This document shows positions 58,423 to 64,000 of a stretch of DNA of 64,000 nucleotides, one piece after another. A program made the position numbers and the translations under genes. Each line of letters opens with the position of its first letter. The first letter of the stretch is position 1. The notes beneath the pieces were generated by a model. That model did no database searches and was not told the origin of the DNA. It saw nothing but the letters and a program-made list of their open reading frames with translations. This stretch comes from Glandiceps talaboti (taxonomy: Eukaryota > Hemichordata > Enteropneusta > Spengelidae), in NCBI RefSeq assembly GCF_964340395.1, contig NC_135561.1, positions 1,017,001-1,081,000 of the forward strand, read 5' to 3'.

Positions 58423-60025
58423 TGTGTGTGTGTGTGTGTATGAATATGTCTCTGAATGTTTCTGTGTGTCAATATTTGTGTATCTGTATGCCTGTCTTTA
58501 TGTGGGACTAATAGATGGATAGATGTCTTAACTCTTTGATGTCTGTGTGTCTGGTAGTCTCTGTGTGTGCCTGTATGTAGGTCTGTATGTCTGCCTCTAT
58601 ATGTGCCATGTGTCTGTCTGTGTGTGTGTGCGTGTATGCATGTTTTGTGTCTATAATATTTAGATATTCAGCCAATGTATAATTGTCATCTAAAGCACTG
58701 TCACTGTGATATGTGAAATGTTATCAATTTGTACAATCACATAGTATTGCAGTCTTTCTTTAACATTCTAACAAGATATCAAGATTGGTTAGAGAAATCC
58801 AAGATGGGTGATCAGGATGATGATAATGACTCGGAGGAAGAACACACAGGGAAATATGGAAATAAAGGACCAAGGAAAGGTAGAGACTTTAGATATGAAT
58901 TAATGACATGAATATACTGACTGGGAAACATGGAAATAGAGAACCAAGGAATGGTAGAGACTTTAGATATGAATTAATGACATGAATACACTGACTGGGA
59001 ATCATGGAAATAGAGAACCAAGGAATGGTAGAGACTTTAGATATGAATTAATGACATGAATATACTGACTGGGAAACATGGAAATAGAGAACCAAGGAAT
59101 GGTAGAGACTTTAGATATGAATTAATGACATGAATCAGAGGTTCAAGAAGGAATACTTTTGGAAATAAAGAAAAGTTAAATGTGGACATTTAAGAATTAT
59201 TACGAGAAGATGAATAAACTACAATCTGAAAGTTTCTTTAAAGTGGCCATATGGATAAGGATTTGATATTTATTTTGGATTTTTAATTTACAAAACAATT
59301 TTATCAAGGCTTCCTACTTGAAAAATCAATGTGAAACAACATATACCGAGTCTGTGTTTGTAACTCAATACTTTGCAAAAAGCTAAAACATACGTAAAAC
59401 GTTTGTTATTGTACGTACAATAACAAAGATTTTACACGTTTATTAAGCATTTGCAATTTATTGAGTTACAAACAAGGACTTGGTCAGTGTTGTTTTACAT
59501 TGATTTTTCAAGTAGGAAGCCATGATAAAATTGTTCTATAAATTAACAATCCAAGATAAATATCAAATCCTCATCCATATGGCCACTACCAGAACTACAT
59601 AGCCTATGGGTTAGTGACAGAATGCATTCATATGTAGATTAATCAATTATGCAAATTATTTGAGTGTCAGAGGTCAGACTTGATTTAGAGAGAATTACAT
59701 TTTGTATGAATTCATTATTGCAATCTTGTTACAATGACAATATTTTGTATCTGTCTAATCAGGCCATAAAGGTGGTAAGAAGTCAAAGACACCACTTTAT
59801 ACGGGAAAACATAGAAGAGAAGGAAGAAAGCAAGAAACAGAGAAAGGCAGAAAAGTACGCAGTGAAATGAAGAGCAAAGATCAAATATTGAAAGCTAGAA
59901 AGATTGAACACAGAAAACAACTACAACAACAATCACGGCGTAAGAAAATGATGATGAAACGGAAAGGCAAAGGACAATTTAATAAAAGAGGTAGTATGCA
60001 GAAAGAAAAGAGACAAAGAAGGTAG
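45472..60025 (+). CDS. DDX54: DEAD-box ATP-dependent RNA helicase DDX54/Dbp10, complete, 17 exons
   Basis: DDX54 (yeast Dbp10) is a nucleolar DEAD-box RNA helicase needed for 60S ribosomal subunit assembly; the vertebrate protein also acts as a nuclear-receptor corepressor. The 17 exons sum to 2601 nt (866 residues plus stop), close to the 881 residues of human DDX54, and all junction phases agree. In order are a Lys-rich N-terminus, Q motif ([11 protein letters not shown], about 107-117), motif I ARTGSGKT, motif Ia PTRELA, TPGR, DEAD box (VFDEADR), SAT (FSAT), motif V ([12 protein letters not shown]), motif VI ([13 protein letters not shown]), and the DBP10CT region ([16 protein letters not shown] to [10 protein letters not shown]), then a very basic C-terminal tail. 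The ATG at 45472 is the first after an in-frame TAA; a second in-frame ATG at 45478 has the better Kozak context. Introns 6, 14 and 16 carry duplicated splice sites. Confidence 0.97.
45870..46120. mobile_element. Nested or rearranged copies of the AGTCCTGCTTGCAGACG MITE, DDX54 intron 1
   Basis: One right end (CGTCTGCAAGCAGGACT) lies at 45909-45925. A second near-complete copy runs from the left end at 46002 to CGTCTGCAAG at 46110. This copy is flanked on both sides by GTTGGTGATA (45992-46001 and 46111-46120), a candidate 10-bp target duplication. The right end lacks its last CAGGACT. Confidence 0.65.
46588..46720 (+). CDS. DDX54: DDX54 exon 2
   Basis: The acceptor is CCTCAACAG. This exon reads [18 protein letters not shown], continues through a Lys-rich [10 protein letters not shown] and ends QSMG, the segment just before the Q motif. 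The donor is TGG/GTAAGT in phase 1. Confidence 0.93.
47255..47325 (+). CDS. DDX54: DDX54 exon 3 (Q motif)
   Basis: This 71-nt exon reads [18 protein letters not shown] followed by PIQRK, the Q motif that senses adenine. The acceptor is CTCTTTCAG and the donor AAG/GTAAAG. Confidence 0.94.
47326..48144. other. DDX54 intron 3, nothing recognised
   Basis: I saw no repeat or element in this 819-bp intron apart from a short local duplication of CCAGTCATA-type words near 47715-47760. Confidence 0.5.
48145..48333 (+). CDS. DDX54: DDX54 exon 4 (motifs I and Ia)
   Basis: This exon contains the Walker A motif [11 protein letters not shown] and motif Ia PTRELALQT of RecA-like domain 1. It is 63 codons in phase 0, with acceptor TTGTTGCAG and donor GAG/GTACGA. 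Confidence 0.96.
48541..49150. repeat. 82-bp minisatellite in DDX54 intron 4
   Basis: About seven units of 82 bp contain CACCTCACACACTATGTAAC, then ACACCTGTATTTCTATAGG and TATGACATGCATACATTGAG. Middle units are nearly identical and the ends are more degenerate. Confidence 0.93.
49199..49386 (+). CDS. DDX54: DDX54 exon 5 (TPGR and DEAD box)
   Basis: This exon reads [18 protein letters not shown], then [13 protein letters not shown], and ends VVFDEAD with Arg completed in exon 6. The Walker B DEAD sequence is intact. The acceptor is ATTCACAG and the donor ATAG/GTAAG. Confidence 0.96.
49743..49926 (+). CDS. DDX54: DDX54 exon 6 (SAT motif)
   Basis: This exon reads [18 protein letters not shown], then [17 protein letters not shown] with the SAT motif III, ending KLSDQLK. 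The donor CAAG/GTGAGT at 49926 is followed by three near-identical copies every 94 bp in the intron. Confidence 0.95.
49888..50440. repeat. 94-bp tandem repeat containing the exon 6 donor edge
   Basis: The last roughly 40 bp of exon 6 plus the first roughly 55 bp of intron 6 are repeated in tandem. GATCAACTCAAGGTGAGTGT gives donor junctions at 49926, 50020, 50114 and 50208, and two degenerate copies follow near 50300 and 50400. The repeats end inside the intron. Confidence 0.95.
50609..50740 (+). CDS. DDX54: DDX54 exon 7 (start of RecA-like domain 2)
   Basis: This exon reads [17 protein letters not shown], then [19 protein letters not shown], matching the start of helicase domain 2 in DDX54 (human has VFVATKHHAEYL). 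It is 44 codons, phase 0. Confidence 0.95.
50870..51326 (-). mobile_element. Fragment of a non-LTR retrotransposon (3' end of the reverse-transcriptase ORF)
   Basis: The minus-strand open frame 50977-51324 reads [18 protein letters not shown], then [34 protein letters not shown] and FKQ-type endings. This is the typical C-terminal tail of CR1/L2-type LINE ORF2 proteins (LHWLP..R..YK; A/GP..WN.L). The sequence from 50977 down to about 50870 would be its 3' UTR. It is 5'-truncated and inactive, in DDX54 intron 7. Confidence 0.85.
52190..52515. repeat. ~40-bp minisatellite GAGGTATTTCTGGTCAATTA in DDX54 intron 7
   Basis: About eight units of GTGGAGGTATTTCTGGTCAA with a variable spacer (TTACTTKTATTTCWRATCAT) vary from 29 to 48 bp in length. 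Confidence 0.9.
52792..53002 (+). CDS. DDX54: DDX54 exon 8 (motif V)
   Basis: This exon reads [20 protein letters not shown], then [17 protein letters not shown] (motif V) and [17 protein letters not shown]. The acceptor is TTTTGACAG and the donor GTTG/GTGAG. Confidence 0.96.
53582..53713 (+). CDS. DDX54: DDX54 exon 9 (motif VI)
   Basis: This exon reads [19 protein letters not shown] with the motif VI arginines, then [16 protein letters not shown]. The acceptor is TTTACCAG and the donor CAAG/GTGAGT. A second truncated copy of its last bases and donor region follows at 53725-53757. Confidence 0.95.
54053..54274 (+). CDS. DDX54: DDX54 exon 10
   Basis: This exon reads [17 protein letters not shown], then [17 protein letters not shown] and [15 protein letters not shown], the conserved region after the helicase core. 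The donor TTTA/GTAAGT splits the Ser codon. Confidence 0.94.
54928..55001 (+). CDS. DDX54: DDX54 exon 11
   Basis: This 74-nt exon reads [18 protein letters not shown] and ends NYKPHT. The acceptor is TTTTGTAG and the donor ACT/GTAAGT. Confidence 0.9.
55310..55370. repeat. (CA)n microsatellite, DDX54 intron 11
   Basis: About 28 CA units are preceded by GACAGACAGATAGACAGG. Confidence 0.95.
55534..55719 (+). CDS. DDX54: DDX54 exon 12
   Basis: This exon reads [20 protein letters not shown], then a charged helical stretch ending STEQEIE. It is 62 codons, phase 0. Confidence 0.93.
56064..56218 (+). CDS. DDX54: DDX54 exon 13
   Basis: This exon reads [18 protein letters not shown], then a Lys-rich [10 protein letters not shown] and [18 protein letters not shown]. 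The donor CGAGG/GTGAG is in phase 2. Confidence 0.93.
56858..56965 (+). CDS. DDX54: DDX54 exon 14 (start of DBP10CT region)
   Basis: This exon reads [18 protein letters not shown], then [17 protein letters not shown]. The Trp codon is split by the phase-2 donor AATG/GTATGT. Confidence 0.94.
57130..57400 (+). mobile_element. tRNA-derived SINE in DDX54 intron 14
   Basis: The A box GTGGCCGAGTGGTTAAAACG and the B box GGGGTTTGAACCC are about 35 bp apart, as in a tRNA head. A body with GTTTTCCCCGGGTACTCCGG and TTTCCTCCTGCATTAACACA follows, with an AT-rich tail ending ATAAAGATTATCATCATTAT. Its orientation is the same as the gene. Confidence 0.8.
57428..57469. repeat. (CAGT)n microsatellite
   Basis: About ten AGTC/CAGT units lie directly between the SINE and the 61-bp acceptor repeats. 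Confidence 0.93.
57538..57766. repeat. 61-bp tandem repeat carrying the exon 15 acceptor
   Basis: Four units each end with CTTCTACTGGCTTCACACAG, giving AG junctions at 57580, 57641, 57702 and 57763; only the last abuts exon 15 coding sequence. Units are almost identical (GACTTG versus GATTTG, GGGG versus GTGG). The array has no stop in the frame of exon 15. Confidence 0.95.
57764..57865 (+). CDS. DDX54: DDX54 exon 15 (DBP10CT, KWDRKKKKF)
   Basis: This exon completes [18 protein letters not shown] and reads [16 protein letters not shown], matching KWDRKKKRF..KIKTESGRYI of human DDX54. The acceptor GGCTTCACACAG is the fourth of four copies spaced 61 bp apart. The donor AATAT/GTATCC is weak. 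Confidence 0.92.
58139..58326. mobile_element. Foldback MITE with TATGTAAGG ends, DDX54 intron 15
   Basis: The left arm (TATGTAAGGAATGAAATTGAC, AAAGTGCATAAAAGTGCTCA) is inverted at the right (TGAGCACTTTTACACGCACT, TGTCAATTTTGGGACCCTTA, CATA). The whole roughly 188-bp element folds into one imperfect stem. No coding capacity. Confidence 0.75.
58375..58440. repeat. (GT)n microsatellite, DDX54 intron 15
   Basis: About 30 TG units with one TA interruption, followed by a GT-rich, TCTG-containing zone to about 58640. Confidence 0.94.
58776..58879 (+). CDS. DDX54: DDX54 exon 16
   Basis: This exon reads [18 protein letters not shown], then [17 protein letters not shown]. The acceptor ends in AAG (TTCTAACAAG) rather than CAG, but only this start keeps the frame and the NIYQDW homology. 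The donor AAAG/GTAGAG recurs every 74 bp downstream. Confidence 0.88.
58830..59135. repeat. 74-bp tandem repeat containing the exon 16 donor edge
   Basis: The last roughly 45 bp of exon 16 and the first roughly 30 bp of intron 16 are repeated, with GGTAGAGACTTTAGATATG donor regions at 58879, 58953, 59027 and 59101. Copies 2 to 4 carry AAGGAATGG where exon 16 has AAGGAAAGG. Confidence 0.94.
59242..59587. mobile_element. Foldback MITE with AGTGGCCATATGGAT ends, DDX54 intron 16
   Basis: The left arm AGTGGCCATATGGATAAGGA is inverted at the right end as TCATCCATATGGCCACT. Pairing continues through GATATTTATTTTGGAT, CTTCCTACTTGAAAAATCAA and GTTTGTAACTCAATA. The 346-bp element is almost one long hairpin. 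A partial relative lies at 11277-11445. Confidence 0.85.
59763..60025 (+). CDS. DDX54: DDX54 exon 17 (basic C-terminal tail and stop)
   Basis: This exon reads [16 protein letters not shown], then [20 protein letters not shown] and a Lys/Arg-rich end finishing at TAG (60023-60025). It matches the ELKTKQQILKQRRRAQK tail of vertebrate DDX54. The acceptor is GTCTAATCAG. Confidence 0.94.
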
Positions 60026-60097
60026 TACTCAGAAAGAAAGATTGTTTGCTAAATAAGATAATGTATATCAGACTTTGAAGACATTAACTACAATGTG

Positions 60098-60118
60098 AAT
60101 AAAATATTGACAAATAAA
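60098..60118 (+). promoter_or_regulatory. DDX54: DDX54 polyadenylation signals (two AATAAA)
   Basis: AATAAA occurs at 60098-60103 and again at 60113-60118, about 75-90 bp after the DDX54 stop codon. Either could direct 3' end formation before the satellite array begins. Confidence 0.7.
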
Positions 60119-60159
60119 GAAAATTTACACCAACAAGATAAAGATGTTGTGTGTCTGTG

Positions 60160-60284
60160 TGTCAACCCCACCAAACCCATCCCTACCAAACCAAACTCAA
60201 CCCCACCCCACCAAACCAAACACCACCAAACCCAACCCCGCCAAACCAAACACCACCAAACCCAACCCCGCCAAACCAAAAGAA
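60160..60284. repeat. C/A-rich minisatellite CCAAACACCACCAAACC
   Basis: Units such as CCAAACCCAACCCCGCCAAA repeat with small variations between the DDX54 3' end and the 38-bp satellite. Confidence 0.88.
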
Positions 60285-60295
60285 AGCTTGTGGTA

Positions 60296-63200
60296 GCTAG
60301 ACAAGTGTAACTCCCTTCCATACGGGTACCAAAGCTAGACAAGTGTAACTCACTCACATATGGGTACCAAAGCTAGAAAAGTGTAACTCACTTCCATACG
60401 GGTACCAAAGCTAGACAAGTGAAACTCACTTCCACATGGGTACCAAAGCTAGGCAAGTGTAACTCACTTCCATATGGGTACCAAAGCTAGACAAGTGTAA
60501 CTCACTTCCACACCGGTACCACATCCATACCGGTACCAAAGCTAGACAAGTGTAACTCGCTTCTATACCGGTACCAAAGCTAGACAAGTGTAACTCACAT
60601 CCATACCGGTACCAAAGCTAGACAAGTGTAACTCACTTCCATACCGTTACCAAAGCTAGACAAGTGTAACTCACATCCATACCGGTACCAAAGCTAGACA
60701 AGTGTAACTCACATCCATACCGGTACCAAAGCTAGACAAGTGTAACTCACATCCATACCGGTACCAAAGCTAGACAAGTGTAACTCACTTCCATACGGGT
60801 ACCAAAGCTAGACAAGTGTAACTCACTTCCATACCGGTACCAAAGCTAGACAAGTTTAACTCACTTCCATACGGGTACCAAAGCTAGACAAGTGTAATTC
60901 GCTTCCATAAGGGTACCAAAGCTAGACAAGTGTAACTCACTTCCATACCGTTACCAAAGCTAGACAAGTGTAACTCACTTCCATACCGTTACCAAAGCTA
61001 GACAAGTGTAACTCACTTCCATACCGTTACCAAAGCTAGACAAGTTTAACTCACTTCCATACCGGTACCAAAGCTAGACAAGTGTAACTCACTTCCATAC
61101 AGGTACCAAAGCTAGACAAGTGTAACTCACTTCCATACCGGTACCAAAGCTAGACAAGTGTAACTCACTTCCATACGGGTACCAAAGCTAGACAAGTGTA
61201 ATTCGCTTCCATACCGTTACCAAAGCTAGACAAGTGTAACTCACTTCCATACCGTTACCAAAGCTAGACAAGTGTAACTCACTTCCATACCGTTACCAAA
61301 GCTAGACAAGTTTAACTCACTTCCATACCGGTACCAAAGCTAGACAAGTGTAACTCACTTCCATACCGGTACCAAAGCTAGACAAGTGTAACTCACTTCC
61401 ATACGGGTACCAAAGCTAGACAAGTGTAATTCGCTTCCATAAGGGTACCAAAGCTAGACAAGTGTAACTCACTTCCATACCGTTACCAAAGCTAGACAAG
61501 TGTAACTCACTTCCATACCGTTACCAAAGCTAGACAAGTGTAACTCACTTCCATACCGTTACCAAAGCTAGACAAGTTTAACTCACTTCCATACCGGTAC
61601 CAAAGCTAGACAAGTGTAACTCACTTCCATACGAGTACCAAAGCTAGACAAGTGTAACTCACTTCCATACAGGTACCAAAGCTAGACAAGTGTAACTCAC
61701 TTCCATACCGGTACCAAAGCTAGACAAGTGTAACTCACTTCCATACTGGTACCAAAGCTAGACAAGTGTAACTCACTTCCATACCGGTTCCAAAGCTAGA
61801 CAAGTGTAACTCACTTCCATACGGGTACCAAAGCTAGACAAGTGTAACTCACTTCCATACGGGTACCAAAGCTAGACAAGTGTAACTCACTTCCATACTG
61901 GTACCAAAGCTAGACAAGTGTAACTCACTTCCATACCGGTACCAAAGCTAGACAAGTGTAACTCACTTCCATACTGGTACCAAAGCTAGACAAGTGTAAC
62001 TCACTTCCATACGGGTACCAAAGCTAGACAAGTGTAACTCACTTCCATACTGGTACCAAAGCTAGACAAGTGTAACTCACTTCCATACCGGTACCAAAGC
62101 TAGACAAGTGTAACTCACTTCCATACCGGTACCAAAGCTAGACAAGTTTAACTCACTTCCATACGGGTACCAAAGCTAGACAAGTGTAATTCGCTTCCAT
62201 AAGGGTACCAAAGCTAGACAAGTGTAACTCACTTCCATACCGTTACCAAAGCTAGACAAGTGTAACTCACTTCCATACCGTTACCAAAGCTAGACAAGTG
62301 TAACTCACTTCCATACCGTTACCAAAGCTAGACAAGTGTAACTCACTTCCATACCGGTACCAAAGCTAGACAAGTGTAACTCACTTCCATACCGGTACCA
62401 AAGCTAGACAAGTTTAACTCACTTCCATACGGGTACCAAAGCTAGACAAGTGTAATTCGCTTCCATAAGGGTACCAAAGCTAGACAAGTGTAACTCACTT
62501 CCATACCGTTACCAAAGCTAGACAAGTGTAACTCACTTCCATACCGTTACCAAAGCTAGACAAGTGTAACTCACTTCCATACCGTTACCAAAGCTAGACA
62601 AGTTTAACTCACTTCCATACCGGTACCAAAGCTAGACAAGTGTAACTCACTTCCATACAGGTACCAAAGCTAGACAAGTGTAACTCACTTCCATACCGGT
62701 ACCAAAGCTAGACAAGTGTAACTCACTTCCATACGGGTACCAAAGCTAGACAAGTGTAATTCGCTTCCATACCGTTACCAAAGCTAGACAAGTGTAACTC
62801 ACTTCCATACCGGTACCAAAGCTAGACAAGTGTAACTCACTTCTATACCGGTACCAAAGCTAGACAAGTGTAACTCACTTCCATACCGGTACCAAAGCTA
62901 GACAAGTGTAACTCACTTCCATACGGGTACCAAAGCTAGACAAGTGTAACTCACTTCCATACCGGTACCAAAGCTAGACAAGTGTAACTCACTTCCATAC
63001 CGTTACCAAAGCTAGACAAGTGTAACTCACTTCCATACCGTTACCAAAGCTAGACAAGTTTAACTCACTTCCATACCGGTACCAAAGCTAGACAAGTGTA
63101 ACTCACTTCCATACAGGTACCAAAGCTAGACAAGTGTAACTCACTTCCATACCGGTACCAAAGCTAGACAAGTGTAACTCACTTCCATACGGGTACCAAA

Positions 63201-64000
63201 GCTAGACAAGTGTAATTCGCTTCCATACCGTTACCAAAGCTAGACAAGTGTAACTCACTTCCATACCGTTACCAAAGCTAGACAAGTGTAACTCACTTCC
63301 ATACGGGTACCAAAGCTAGACAAGTGTAACTCACTTCCATACCGGTACCAAAGCTAGACAAGTGTAACTCACTTCCATACGGGTACCAAAGCTAGACAAG
63401 TGTAACTCACTTCCATACCGGTACCAAAGCTAGACAAGTGTAACTCACTTCCATACGGGTACCAAAGCTAGACAAGTTTAACTCACTTCCATACCGGTAC
63501 CAAAGCTAGACAAGTTTAACTCACTTCCATACCGGTACCAAAGCTAGACAAGTTTAACTCACTTCCATACGGGTACCAAAGCTAGACAAGTGTAATTCGC
63601 TTCCATAAGGGTACCAAAGCTAGACAAGTGTAATTCGCTTCCATAAGGGTACCAAAGCTAGACAAGTGTAACTCACTTCTATACCGGTACCAAAGCTAGA
63701 CAAGTTTAACTCACTTCCATACGGGTACCAAAGCTAGACAAGTGTAAATCACTTCCATACCGGTACCAAAGCTAGACAAGTGTAACTCACTTCCATACTG
63801 GTACCAAAGCTAGACAAGTGTAACTCATTTCCATACCGTTACCAAAGCTAGACAAGTGTAATTCACTTCCATACCGTTACCAAAGCTAGACAAGTGTAAC
63901 TCACTTCCATACCGGTACCAAAGCTAGACAAGTGTAACTCACTTCCATACGGGTACCAAAGCTAGACAAGTGTAACTCACTTCCATACCGGTACCAAAGC
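60296..64000. repeat. 38-bp satellite array, about 97 monomers, running off the right edge
   Basis: The monomer is GCTAGACAAGTGTAACTCAC followed by TTCCATACCGGTACCAAA. The period is exactly 38 bp: marker variants (TGTAATTCGC) lie at 60897, 61201, 61429, 62189 and 62455, all multiples of 38 apart. The first six units are the most degenerate, and one at about 60506 carries a partial duplication. Variation is concentrated at CCGGTACC (CGGG, CCGT, CAGG, CTGG forms) and at GTGTAACTCAC (GTTTAACTCAC, GTGTAATTCGC). No spacers and no open frame are present. Confidence 0.98.

Noticed and set aside
60296-64000. CRISPR-like regular repeat array
   Set aside because: The 38-bp units are directly contiguous with no unique spacers, and the window is animal DNA.

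Overview
This window is nuclear DNA from an invertebrate animal. Two intron-rich genes with GT..AG introns of 0.3 to 3 kb flank a long stretch dominated by simple repeats, minisatellites, SINEs and MITE-like elements. The first gene is a twitchin/projectin-type giant muscle protein, a class best known from protostomes. With the large introns and SINE content, this suggests a lophotrochozoan (mollusc, brachiopod, phoronid or annelid). I cannot name the species from sequence alone.

Left third, 28 to 19399, minus strand: the N-terminal part of the twitchin/projectin-like gene. I resolved 21 coding exons whose phases all join, giving 1029 codons without a stop. The protein starts at the ATG at 19385-19383, which follows an in-frame stop. 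It has five Ig (I-set) domains in largely one-exon-per-domain form, with two 22-nt microexons, then a Gln/Ser-rich linker, a sixth Ig domain split over three exons, and a PEVK-like linker of about 320 residues. That linker is encoded by a tandem array of small near-identical exons at 28-9012. The gene runs off the left edge. Its 5' UTR exon(s) and promoter lie to the right of 19400 and were not found.

Middle, 19.4 to 45.4 kb: no convincing protein gene. It holds several minisatellites, TCTG/TC, CATA/CGCA and ATC/ACC simple repeats, a SINE pair, a tRNA-like pseudogene, inverted-repeat elements (18.0-18.7, 29.0, 39.8-40.1 and 45.9-46.1 kb), a perfect 24-bp hairpin at 42.2 kb and poly-G/poly-C-rich inserts.

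Right third, 45472 to 60025, plus strand: a complete 17-exon gene for the nucleolar DEAD-box RNA helicase DDX54/Dbp10 (866 codons plus stop), with all helicase motifs and the C-terminal DBP10CT region. Its introns contain a LINE fragment, a tRNA-derived SINE, foldback elements and, strikingly, three minisatellites made by tandem duplication of an exon edge with its splice site (introns 6, 14 and 16). The array in intron 14 is stop-free and could add 61 residues in frame if its most distal acceptor were used.

Right edge, 60296 to 64000: a strictly periodic 38-bp satellite, about 97 monomers with higher-order organisation, starts about 180 bp after the DDX54 polyadenylation signals and continues past the window.

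I found no evidence of a wholly new biological system. The strongest leads are the modular PEVK-like exon array, the pair of phase-matched 22-nt microexons, and the exon-edge minisatellites of DDX54.
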